A stretch of DNA of 64,000 nucleotides from contig NZ_CP143541.1 of assembly GCF_040126055.1 (NCBI RefSeq), forward strand, positions 3,038,001-3,102,000. The letters run 5' to 3'. This document shows, one piece after another, positions 27,780 to 36,439 of the stretch (the first letter of the stretch is position 1; each line of letters begins with the position of its first letter). The notes below the pieces were generated by a model, which worked only from the letters and a program-made list of their open reading frames with translations, was not told the origin of the DNA and did not search any database. This DNA comes from Pseudalkalibacillus sp. SCS-8. Lineage in GTDB: Bacteria > Bacillota > Bacilli > Bacillales > Fictibacillaceae. The position numbers were made by a program, and so were the translations under genes.

Positions 27780-30152
27780 TCAACCTGTGACGGTTTTCTT
27801 CGTTTTGTTGAAAACGAAGGTTGTCGGTCCGTCGATATGATTCAAGCTTATCGCATCCCCTTCACTCATAGGAGCCGAATCCGTATTCCATTCTGCATTC
27901 GACTTTAACTTCAGACTTCCTTCTGGTCCGACTGGTGCGACAGTCAGCTCGACCTCAGCGTCGGAAACGTCTAGCTTGATGACTTCAACTGTTGCGTATT
28001 CAATCGTCAACCCATCTGTAAGTTCAAAGTTCCGTAAAAAGATTGCAGAAGACCTAGGTGGTAAAGTGATTTCTTCTCCCTCAAATAGTGGTTTCGCGTT
28101 CTCATGGATGACAGCTGTTTGTTCAATTTCATCGTAATTGCTGATGAAGAAGTAAGATTCATGTCCATCAGTCCGTTCAACGAGTGACAAATCTGGATTT
28201 GTTGAACGTAAATGGGTAGTGATCCCCATTTCTTCAGCCAGCTTTATGATCACATCCAGCTGATAACCGTAGTCATGTCCCATCGCGATACCTAATACGA
28301 GGATTTGTCCGTTACCAACTGATTTCTTGTAGGCTGCTACCTCATCTTTACCAGTCCGGGTGAAACGAGCAATCGCCTTCCCATCAAAACGGGAGAAACG
28401 TAGACGTTGCTTGATATTGACAGAATCAATATCCAATACATCCACATAGTCCGTAAAACCACCGACGACCTCCCATTCACCCAGGTCCAATTCATCCGCA
28501 AGGATCCGACAAGGCTTTCCGCTCAGATTCTCAACGGGAAGCTCAGGATAGACGATCAACCTACCACCTTCGCGCACATAGTTTACTAGGCGCTCCTGGA
28601 CACGTTCATCCATCCTCTTTGTGGAGAACACCCATAATGACGGGACTTCCTCTACAGATAACGCTTTCAAAAGATCGACTGCTTCAAATTGAATATTGGC
28701 TGCAGTCAACAACCGGACCGTACCATCAAAAGCCGTTTGCTCCCGTTTACCGATAACATCCCCAAGTAAGCCTCTGTCCCGTTCTTCGACGACTTCGGTC
28801 ATGTAATCATCCGGGTTGAAGCCGATGAATGTATGGACTTTTTTAGGTGCATCCATAAGTCTATGACCGATCGATTGAAAGACCTTCCCCAAATGTGAGG
28901 CCTTATGATAGTTCGCTCGTAAGCCCCCCTTGGAATCAATCGGCGCCTGCCATTCATGACGTCTACCGAATAAACCGATATTTTCATAGTTTTCGCCAGC
29001 GACAAACATGTAATAATTCAATGCATTCATTCCATGAGCAACACATGTCCTCGTGTTCAAATCGAGGTCCTGCGGATAAAGCCTAGGCCGATCTGCAAGT
29101 CGGCCAGATTGGAATTCTGCAGAGAATACCGGCTGATCTTGGTGAGAGATCGCTCTTGTGTACGTGGTCGCCAGTACAAGATCGTGATAATTGTCATAAC
29201 CGATATGCCCTGGATAAAAGTCGCCGGCAATCACCACATCATCAAATTCAGCTGTGCGATAAAGCTGAGACAGCCCAATCGGATAATCTGTCCCACGGCT
29301 GTAAATGGAATAGTCCTTGAATCCATGCACATTGATGATGAAGGGTACCGTAATCCCCGTTTCATGTGCGAACGATCTCAAGTCACCGACATAATCCCTG
29401 ATGTACTCCCTCCTGAACGAACTCCACTCATAATGGAAGGAAGGGTATCCGTCTGGTAAGCCTCTTGCAAATGTTTCAATGAAGCTGCTGAAGGACCGCT
29501 CATTAATCTCGTGAACCTCATTGAATCGGATGATGGAGCCATACTTGTCCTTTAAATAGTTTTCAAAACGGGCGATTGTGTCTGCATTATAATCGGACGT
29601 ATTACTCACCCAATGGAACATACCGATTTCATTGCATAATTGATACATGATGATTGGGCCGCCATGCTCGATTTGTTTCGGAGCAATGATTTGGTTCACC
29701 GCTTCATACCACTTTCGAGTTTTTTCCAAAAACAGCGGATGTCGATACGATACGACTCGAGTTGGATGCTCAGCTCCTTCACGTGTCTTTGCAACAACCT
29801 CTGGATACCGATCAAGCAGCCAGTCCGGTACACCGTGGAAACGTACTTCAGCCATGACATATGGACCTGGACGGACAATGCAATAGAAACCAAACGATTC
29901 AGCCAGCTCGAGAAAGCCTTTCAGGTCTCTTTCCCCTCTCGTTTCACCGGTAAAGTCATATACGCCCTCATCCATTTCATGCCACACCCATGGCACATAG
30001 GTACTTACGAGATTGCATCCCGCTTCCTTCAATTTGATGAGACGATCCTCCCATTCGTTTTTCGGAACACGATAATAATGCAATTCACCACCATATAGGA
30101 ACTCCTCTTTCCCATTTATGATGAATTTCTTTTGCTTCATTTCAACTGTCAT
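27780..30152 (-). CDS. GH35 beta-galactosidase-family enzyme (copy 2)
   Basis: A 790-residue intracellular GH35 enzyme. Motifs: GGELHYYRVPKNEWEDRL, YVPWVWHEMDEG, acid/base Glu175 in QLCNEIGMF and nucleophile Glu346 in FSAEFQSGRL. The domain plan matches copy 1 but the sequences differ widely outside the active site (for example HGFKD against HGTDG). The ATG at 30152 is preceded by AGAGGAGG. It lies 57 bases after the TIM-barrel isomerase gene. An exo-beta-galactosidase on the imported, perhaps desulfated, oligosaccharide is likely. Confidence 0.9.
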   Translation of the reverse strand: MTVEMKQKKFIINGKEEFLYGGELHYYRVPKNEWEDRLIKLKEAGCNLVSTYVPWVWHEMDEGVYDFTGETRGERDLKGFLELAESFGFYCIVRPGPYVMAEVRFHGVPDWLLDRYPEVVAKTREGAEHPTRVVSYRHPLFLEKTRKWYEAVNQIIAPKQIEHGGPIIMYQLCNEIGMFHWVSNTSDYNADTIARFENYLKDKYGSIIRFNEVHEINERSFSSFIETFARGLPDGYPSFHYEWSSFRREYIRDYVGDLRSFAHETGITVPFIINVHGFKDYSIYSRGTDYPIGLSQLYRTAEFDDVVIAGDFYPGHIGYDNYHDLVLATTYTRAISHQDQPVFSAEFQSGRLADRPRLYPQDLDLNTRTCVAHGMNALNYYMFVAGENYENIGLFGRRHEWQAPIDSKGGLRANYHKASHLGKVFQSIGHRLMDAPKKVHTFIGFNPDDYMTEVVEERDRGLLGDVIGKREQTAFDGTVRLLTAANIQFEAVDLLKALSVEEVPSLWVFSTKRMDERVQERLVNYVREGGRLIVYPELPVENLSGKPCRILADELDLGEWEVVGGFTDYVDVLDIDSVNIKQRLRFSRFDGKAIARFTRTGKDEVAAYKKSVGNGQILVLGIAMGHDYGYQLDVIIKLAEEMGITTHLRSTNPDLSLVERTDGHESYFFISNYDEIEQTAVIHENAKPLFEGEEITLPPRSSAIFLRNFELTDGLTIEYATVEVIKLDVSDAEVELTVAPVGPEGSLKLKSNAEWNTDSAPMSEGDAISLNHIDGPTTFVFNKTKKTVTG

Positions 30153-30209
30153 GTTTCATGTCCTCCTCTAGTTACTCCAGCTTTCGATGTCATGATGTAT
30201 GTATAAAAA

Positions 30210-30983
30210 TTACGACTTTACCGGTGGGAGCTGCTCTACCATTTGATTAAGGTTGTCAAGACTGAGCTGTAAGCTGTCGAGCGGAGAGCCAGAACATTCA
30301 TCTTGTTCGACGGCGTACCACTCAATTCCATTTCGTTCGCCCCAAGTCAGAATCGGTTTGAAATCGATGGTTCCCGTTCCAATTTCCGCAAAGGATTGCG
30401 CCTCATCCTTCCCCATATCCTTCAAATGGATAACCGGCATACGGTTCGCATAGGAGGCAATGAACGTCATTGGATCTTGACCAGCTTTTTTAACCCAATA
30501 CGTATCGATTTCAGCGAGAACGTCATTCCCTTCTTCAGGCTCCAGCATATATTCCAATGCCGATTTCCCTTCAACCTCAGTACGGAATTCAAAATCATGA
30601 TGATGATAACTGACACGGTATCCTTCACTTTTCAACCTGGATGCGATTTGATTTAAATCCCTCCGGATTGCAATATAGCTTTCAGCTGTTCGTAATTCAT
30701 CAGGAACGTAAGGACAAACAAGGTCTTTCGTGTTCAACGCTTTTGCCTCTTCTACAACCTCTTGAAGATCATCCCGAAGCCGATCGAGACCGACATGCAT
30801 ACCGGCCGTCTTTAATCCCGTCTCTTGGAGGACCCCGGCGATCTCTTCCCTGGAATACCCGAACAAACCGCTGATTTGTACACCTGACCAGCCCATCTGT
30901 TTCAGCTCCCTCAATACTCCTGGAAAATCATCCGCCAACAAATCCCTTACCGTATACATTTGGACTGCAAATTTTTTTCTCAT
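30210..30983 (-). CDS. Sugar phosphate isomerase/epimerase-like TIM-barrel protein
   Basis: The 257-residue product is of the xylose-isomerase-like/AP-endonuclease-2 fold. It begins FAVQMYTVRDLLADDFPGVLRELKQMGWSGVQ, and metal ligands are apparent in YHHHDFEF, AEIDTYWVKKAG, PVIHLKDMGK and the terminal YAVEQDEC. The RBS is GGGAGG. Members interconvert sugars or keto-sugars, often next to Gfo/Idh/MocA enzymes, and the Gfo/Idh gene is 33 bases upstream. The two together may oxidise and isomerise the released monosaccharide, as in inositol-like pathways (inference). Confidence 0.85.
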   Translation of the reverse strand: MRKKFAVQMYTVRDLLADDFPGVLRELKQMGWSGVQISGLFGYSREEIAGVLQETGLKTAGMHVGLDRLRDDLQEVVEEAKALNTKDLVCPYVPDELRTAESYIAIRRDLNQIASRLKSEGYRVSYHHHDFEFRTEVEGKSALEYMLEPEEGNDVLAEIDTYWVKKAGQDPMTFIASYANRMPVIHLKDMGKDEAQSFAEIGTGTIDFKPILTWGERNGIEWYAVEQDECSGSPLDSLQLSLDNLNQMVEQLPPVKS

Positions 30984-31016
30984 GATTGAAAACCTCCCAT
31001 GAAATTAAGTTTGAGA

Positions 31017-32177
31017 TCAGAACGTCCCCTCAACATCAAGCGTCCGAGATTCAGAACGTTGTTTCGAATAAGTTGAATGTGCAATACGCTCTTGTAGCTT
31101 TTCATAATAGTGATTCTCATCAATCGGTAGATCCACCCATGCGTCTGTCCAAGTTGATAAATGCATTGCATTCGATAACATCAATCCTTTGAGACCCTCT
31201 TCGCCAGGTGCAATCAATTCGTTTCCAAAACGGATCGCATCAACCCAATTGACCAGAATGCCTCCATGACCCGTTTCCACACCGTGAACCGGAATTTCAC
31301 ACTTCCAATTCTCAGGTACGCCGAATCCACCCTTCCATTCTTGGTTGAATGTACTTTCAGGAATTCGATTACGCCAGAAGGTGATCTTTCCGTCTTCTAC
31401 GACAAGTTTTCCTTTATCCGCATAGATTTCAAAACGATTCGTTTCTGGTGCGACGCCAGTAGACGTAACGAATAAACCGGTGGCGCCATTTTCGTATTCG
31501 ACATAAGCTGTTACGTCATCTTCGACTTCTACATCACGATATTTTCCAAAGCTGCAGAATGCCCGGACACGCTTCGGCATCATCCCGATCATCCATTGCC
31601 ATAAATCAAGCTGATGGGGACACTGGTTGATGAGGACGCCGCCCCCTTCTCCTGACCAGGTAGCACGCCAAGTACCGGAATCATAATAGCTTTGTGAACG
31701 ATACCAATCAATCGTCCAGATGGTACGCTTGATCTTTCCGAGCTCCCCTGATGAAACGAGATCTTTTACTTTTTGATAAACAGGGTTCGTCCGCTGGTTA
31801 TACATGATGGCAAATACCCGATCGCTGTTCGCTGCTTCCTCGTTCATCTGTCTTACTTGTTTCGTATAAACGCCAGCGGGCTTTTCACATAACACATGCT
31901 TATTGCAACGGAATGCTTCCATGGCAATATCAGAATGCTGATAATGAGGGGTGGCGATAATGACGCCATCCACTCGTTCAGAGGAAAGGAGGTTTTCATA
32001 TTCTGCGTAGACATCCACTTGCTGTCCAAATTGCTCACTTGCCCACTTCCGTCTCTCGGCCCTGACATCACAAACAGCGGTCAGTTCGGCTCCTTTAATT
32101 CCTCCATTCAACAACATGAGTGCGTGTGCAGATCCCATATTGCCGATACCAATGATGCCAATACGTACGGGGTCCAT
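31017..32177 (-). CDS. Gfo/Idh/MocA-family oxidoreductase
   Basis: About 386 residues. The NAD(P) fold is canonical: VRIGIIGIGNMGSAHA (GxGxxG), followed by ATPHYQHSDIAMEA and the catalytic-site motif CEKPAG. The C-terminal domain shows GGGVLINQCPHQLDLWQWM and the metal-free DxxxH-type segment. The ATG at 32177 is 8 bases from GGAGGA; the ATG at 32183 is too close. It begins the enzyme half of the locus, 74 bases after the second permease pair, with a GAAACGTTTC site in that gap. Confidence 0.9.
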   Translation of the reverse strand: MDPVRIGIIGIGNMGSAHALMLLNGGIKGAELTAVCDVRAERRKWASEQFGQQVDVYAEYENLLSSERVDGVIIATPHYQHSDIAMEAFRCNKHVLCEKPAGVYTKQVRQMNEEAANSDRVFAIMYNQRTNPVYQKVKDLVSSGELGKIKRTIWTIDWYRSQSYYDSGTWRATWSGEGGGVLINQCPHQLDLWQWMIGMMPKRVRAFCSFGKYRDVEVEDDVTAYVEYENGATGLFVTSTGVAPETNRFEIYADKGKLVVEDGKITFWRNRIPESTFNQEWKGGFGVPENWKCEIPVHGVETGHGGILVNWVDAIRFGNELIAPGEEGLKGLMLSNAMHLSTWTDAWVDLPIDENHYYEKLQERIAHSTYSKQRSESRTLDVEGTF

Positions 32178-32226
32178 ATCCATGTCCTCCTTTGAATCAT
32201 TAAAAACAAATCCATTTTGGTAAAGC

Positions 32227-32236
32227 GAAACGTTTC
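32227..32236. promoter_or_regulatory. GAAACGTTTC operator-like site inside the glycan locus
   Basis: The palindromic core (CGAAACGTTTCA in context) is identical to sites at 16164, 16342 and 45228. It lies between the last permease gene and the Gfo/Idh gene, where an internal promoter could serve the enzyme genes. Confidence 0.6.
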
Positions 32237-32251
32237 AAATGTGGCTGGAAT

Positions 32252-33226
32252 TTATTCCCCTGTAATTCCTGTCTTGTCGAGTACTTCGACGAACCATCTC
32301 TGAGCGAACATATACAATACGAGCAACGGCAGAATGACAAGCACGGTCCCTGCAAACTTGATCGATTCATTAATGTCGGCACCACTGCTCTCCCCGCCAC
32401 TGGACGAAGAATAGAGGACCCTGAATGAATCATTAAACTCTTTGAGCTTCAATGGGAGTGTGGACATGCTGTCTCCTAAATAGAGCGAAGCCGTATACGT
32501 TTCATTCCAATGCCAGACCAGTGAAAACAGAAATACAACAACCAATGCTGGAATGGAAATCGGCAGTATGATTCTGAAAAAGATCGTAAAGTAATTCGCT
32601 CCATCCAATTGAGCAGATTCATCAAGCACTGGCGGAATCGAGCGGAAAAATTGCGTATAGATCAGGATAAACAAAGCACTCTTGATTCCTCCAGCAAATA
32701 TAGCTGGGATGATGAATGGTAAAGGCGTGCCCAGCATGCCGTATTGTTCAAACATGAGGAACATTGGAATCATGACAATCTGGGTCGGAATGATGAAGGT
32801 AAGAAGCATCAATCCAAAAAGAATGTTCTTACCCGGAAAACGGAATCGTGCAAATCCGAACCCGACAATGGCACATGAAACCATCTGAGCAAGAGCTGGC
32901 AAAACGGAATTCAATAAAGACGTCATGAACGTTTTCGGAAACTCCAGTACATGCCATGCTTTTACGAAGTTTTCAATATAGAGCTCTTTTGGAATCCACA
33001 AAACGGTTGGATCCAGCAAATCACTCAGACTTTTGAAGCTGTTGGAAACCATATAAAGGATTGGATATAAGTAGATGAACCCGACGCTGATCAACAATGC
33101 ATAAATGAATGTTTTGAAGATCAATCCATCATTCCCTTGTAATCCGAGCAGCGCCTTCTTCACACGAGTTCCCGTTGTATTCACTTTTTTCAGTACAAAT
33201 CTGTTTGTTTCATGAACCAGTTTCAT
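32252..33226 (-). CDS. CUT1 ABC transporter permease, pair B (MalG type)
   Basis: The 324-residue product has six predicted membrane helices after an N-terminal extension of about 35 residues. The EAA loop reads DESAQLDGANYFTIFFRIILPISIP, in which Ser replaces the second Ala of EAA. The C-terminus QRWFVEVLDKTGITGE is typical. It lies 20 bases after its MalF-type partner. No strong RBS is visible upstream of the ATG at 33226, so translation may be coupled. Confidence 0.9.
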   Translation of the reverse strand: MKLVHETNRFVLKKVNTTGTRVKKALLGLQGNDGLIFKTFIYALLISVGFIYLYPILYMVSNSFKSLSDLLDPTVLWIPKELYIENFVKAWHVLEFPKTFMTSLLNSVLPALAQMVSCAIVGFGFARFRFPGKNILFGLMLLTFIIPTQIVMIPMFLMFEQYGMLGTPLPFIIPAIFAGGIKSALFILIYTQFFRSIPPVLDESAQLDGANYFTIFFRIILPISIPALVVVFLFSLVWHWNETYTASLYLGDSMSTLPLKLKEFNDSFRVLYSSSSGGESSGADINESIKFAGTVLVILPLLVLYMFAQRWFVEVLDKTGITGE

Positions 33227-33246
33227 AAGGTGTCACATCCTACTGG

Positions 33247-34125
33247 TTAAGATTTTTTGAATTCCAATCGTTCTTTCCTCGTAAAGAAGAAGATTGATAG
33301 GAGTAATATGATGAAGATGACCATGAAATAAATCCATGATAGTGCTGTCGCATATCCAAACCCGGTTTCGACCTTGAACATGTTCTCCTTGATGAGTACG
33401 ATGACATTGTTCAAGGAGTTGGTAGATAAGTCGACCGTCGTATAAATGATATTGACGAGAATGAAAGGCTTGATGCTCGGAAGGGTGATCTTCCAAAAGA
33501 TCTCCCAAGGTGAAGCACCATCAATAGCGGCTGCTTCATAGATTTGTTTGTTCACTTTTTGCAGTCCAGCCAGGAAAATCAGAATCTGAACGCCTGAGTA
33601 CCAAAGGATGATGATTAGCTGCTCAATGACGCTGACAATGGGTTTTCCCCATGTCGGACTCAGGTTCGCTTGAAGAAAATCAATGATGCCATACCGTTCA
33701 ATAATTGGAATGGTCGCTGCTCCCTGAGCAAACAATTCATTGACCACTTCTCCACTCGTAATGATAACGGGCAGGAAAAAGATTGCTCGGAAGAACCCTT
33801 TCATTTTGATTGGTTGGTTGATCATCAAGGCAACAATCAATGAAAAGACGACAACGATCGGAATCAATAAGACGACCGATTTTAAGAACATGACCAGTTC
33901 TTCTACAAAATGAGGATCTGATAGGAACGCAAACTTGTAGTTCTCCCATTCCAAGAAGGTCGTCTTGATTCCGGAAGCTGTAATATAAACTTTGTTAAAG
34001 CTCATAAAGAGGGAGTAAAAGATCGGATAAGCCATAAATAACAGGAATCCGATCAGCCACGGAAGAATGAACAAATATCCTGTCATATATTCCCTTGTCC
34101 GTCTGCTTAACGATACATTCTTCAG
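33247..34125 (-). CDS. CUT1 ABC transporter permease, pair B (MalF type); start uncertain
   Basis: A six-helix permease with YEAAAIDGASPWEIFWKITLPSIKP as EAA loop. The first ATG (34086) gives 279 residues that start right at the membrane segment MTGYLFILPWLIGFLL, missing the basic segment usual before it. Upstream in frame, KNVSLSRRTREY supplies just that segment, but the only start codon that fits is CTG at 34123-34125. It is 8 bases from a GGAGG and one base after the stop of the DUF5696 gene. I extend the gene to this CTG; if it is wrong, the ATG at 34086 with AAGGGA upstream is the alternative. Confidence 0.8.
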   Translation of the reverse strand: MKNVSLSRRTREYMTGYLFILPWLIGFLLFMAYPIFYSLFMSFNKVYITASGIKTTFLEWENYKFAFLSDPHFVEELVMFLKSVVLLIPIVVVFSLIVALMINQPIKMKGFFRAIFFLPVIITSGEVVNELFAQGAATIPIIERYGIIDFLQANLSPTWGKPIVSVIEQLIIILWYSGVQILIFLAGLQKVNKQIYEAAAIDGASPWEIFWKITLPSIKPFILVNIIYTTVDLSTNSLNNVIVLIKENMFKVETGFGYATALSWIYFMVIFIILLLSIFFFTRKERLEFKKS

Positions 34126-34126
34126 C

Positions 34127-36439
34127 TTAATCCCCTCCCTCGATGACTTTGAAATCCAATGGAGCGACCTTTGCTTCCTCGACTTGCATTTCCTTGCTGT
34201 TATAATTCACGACAATACGTACACCATTGGAATACGTCACTTCGACAACACCTAACTCCATTACTTTTCGGTCTTCGATTGTCGCTTGTTGAACATTTCG
34301 TAAAGCTTGGTTGACCCTTTCATATTGGGCTACAATATCACTTTTCCAATTTTCATATTCGGATGTGAAAAGGTCCTTTGATGGCGTTGTTTGCAGCTTC
34401 CATGACGGTTCATGCGTCAAATAATAGGACGGATAAGCGCCATACTCGATCGTTCTCAGTAGCTGACGCTTCGGATCTGCGTGATAGTTGGAGAACGACG
34501 CATAATAATCAATCGATCCATGCAATGCGATTTGCAGGAAGGGTACCGTATCCGTTTCATACATATACCGGGATGAATTCATCGGTATATCGAAGATGGA
34601 ATCCGTATAACGGAACATATAGTCGTTCGGATGATAAAACGAGACGCCCTCTACTTGATCTGCATATTTTTGAGCGATTTCTTCATAGATCGATGCTGAT
34701 TCTTTTCTCGTCAGCTCACGTTTCCCACTGTAATCTGAATACAGAACCGAACCTGTCTCATCGATTGAGACACCCTCTAAACCGAGGTCCTCAAATTTTT
34801 CCATATCTTCTGATGCAAGGTTCAATGCTTTCTTTGGATGGATATAGTTGATCATCAGGTCTGAGAATTCCTCATCAACAATATCCTGTGAAAACGAATA
34901 CCCCAGGATATGATTGCTGATGCGCCGGACCGCATCCACCTTTACATCAAAGTTATCTTGATTGCCGAAGGCCTTTGTATAATCAAGATATAAATGGAAT
35001 GGGGTTCCTTTTCGATCAAGATGGGTTTGCAGCTCTTTCAGTTTTTCTTCTCCGCCTAATTCCTGTTCAACTGGGAATTTGTCAGGATTATGGCCCGTCA
35101 ATCCCCCTTGCGTCCAACCACGGAATACAGTGGTCAACCGCTGGATACCAGCATCCGTCATATCATCAACGATTGCTTTGGCTTGATCGAATGTCGTCAT
35201 TGGGACTAGATTGCGAGTGATCAGTCCCGGTTCCATTTCTGAACCTAGGAATTCAATTCGGATCGGCACATCTTCACCCTTCGAATCCACTTTTTCAGCA
35301 AGAAATCCCTTTTCCTTCAAATACGAGCGATAGGTTTTCGCCATACCGATATAATCTGAATTCCCGCCTGTCAAAAAGGCATATCGGATCACCTTATCGC
35401 CTTCGATTCTTTCTTTTTGATACGTATTGATGCCCCCCATGTTCTTACTGGTGGGTTGGAAATAAGGATAGCGCATGATAAAGCGTGGCGATACCCAGTT
35501 GAAATCAGTATTGACTCCACTTGGGAAGGCCATGATTTCAGCATTGTATTGCCCTTGTTCAATAATGCCTATGAAACCATTCGCCTCTACTCCATGTGTC
35601 ATCCCGAATACGGGGACGGAAATCGGCTCAGGCTTCATCGTAAAATCATCTCGCTCTTCGACAGCTTCATCCTTCCCATAGATTCTTCCAATGAATGCAC
35701 TTTCGTATCGAGGATGCTCCTCCTGGTAACGAATCAAAGCACCACTCCCGTCCGGAATGAACATATACCCTGGGATATCCTCATGTTTGACGGCCCCTAA
35801 GAACGGATAGAATTGGACAGATGCGACCTTCTTCGTTCCATTTTCTTCAAAGCCTTCATCCGGCATCTTCACGAGGAGCGATTCATCCTCTAACATGACT
35901 TGAATGGAAAGCCTCACTTCCAGTTGGTCGAGGGAAAGCTCGGCTTCGAATCCATTTTCGATCGTGTTAAAAGCCTCAACTGAACCTTCTAGCGACACAA
36001 AGCTTCCCGACTCCAGCATCGCTTCTTCATTGAAATATTGCACGACCACCGGTGAATTGATCGTTGCGGACCATGACTCGTTCAGCTGTGTTTCCTTTTG
36101 TATGGATTTATCAGGTACAGAGCTCCAAACATATCCGGAGCGTTTGTCTCGTACCATGATGTTCATCGTATCCTTTTGAACATAAAGCTCTAATTCTTTA
36201 CTTTCTTCGACCTTCTCATAAGCATCAGGTATGGCTAGAATGGGAAGGTTTTCTGCCGAGGCAGGCTCCGGCTGTGTGAAATCGTTCCCTTTGAACTGAA
36301 AGGTGCTATGGGTCACATCCATTTTATCTTTAGGCGTTTGATCAGCTGGCGGATTGCCTTCCCCGTATCCAATCTGATAGGTTACGAGGATCAGCAAAAA
36401 AATACATACACTTATGTAGATGTTCCGTTTATTGGACAC
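34127..36439 (-). CDS. DUF5696 protein, putative secreted or membrane-anchored glycan-associated protein
   Basis: The 770-residue product starts at a GTG (36439) with GAGGTG 7 bases upstream, overlapping the previous gene by 11 bases. One N-terminal hydrophobic segment (IYISVCIFLLILVTYQIGYG) serves as signal or anchor. A beta-rich N-terminal half (GYMFIPDGSGALIRY) precedes a segment that looks like a TIM barrel (TVFRGWTQGG; HLYLDYTKAFG; LEGVSIDETGSVLYSDY; VSFYHPNDYMF). The acidic residues in GVSIDETGS could be catalytic, as in GH101-like barrels, but this is speculation. DUF5696 genes occur with CUT1 importers and NHL/Yip1 genes in Paenibacillaceae-type loci. Function unknown. Confidence 0.75.
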   Translation of the reverse strand: MSNKRNIYISVCIFLLILVTYQIGYGEGNPPADQTPKDKMDVTHSTFQFKGNDFTQPEPASAENLPILAIPDAYEKVEESKELELYVQKDTMNIMVRDKRSGYVWSSVPDKSIQKETQLNESWSATINSPVVVQYFNEEAMLESGSFVSLEGSVEAFNTIENGFEAELSLDQLEVRLSIQVMLEDESLLVKMPDEGFEENGTKKVASVQFYPFLGAVKHEDIPGYMFIPDGSGALIRYQEEHPRYESAFIGRIYGKDEAVEERDDFTMKPEPISVPVFGMTHGVEANGFIGIIEQGQYNAEIMAFPSGVNTDFNWVSPRFIMRYPYFQPTSKNMGGINTYQKERIEGDKVIRYAFLTGGNSDYIGMAKTYRSYLKEKGFLAEKVDSKGEDVPIRIEFLGSEMEPGLITRNLVPMTTFDQAKAIVDDMTDAGIQRLTTVFRGWTQGGLTGHNPDKFPVEQELGGEEKLKELQTHLDRKGTPFHLYLDYTKAFGNQDNFDVKVDAVRRISNHILGYSFSQDIVDEEFSDLMINYIHPKKALNLASEDMEKFEDLGLEGVSIDETGSVLYSDYSGKRELTRKESASIYEEIAQKYADQVEGVSFYHPNDYMFRYTDSIFDIPMNSSRYMYETDTVPFLQIALHGSIDYYASFSNYHADPKRQLLRTIEYGAYPSYYLTHEPSWKLQTTPSKDLFTSEYENWKSDIVAQYERVNQALRNVQQATIEDRKVMELGVVEVTYSNGVRIVVNYNSKEMQVEEAKVAPLDFKVIEGGD

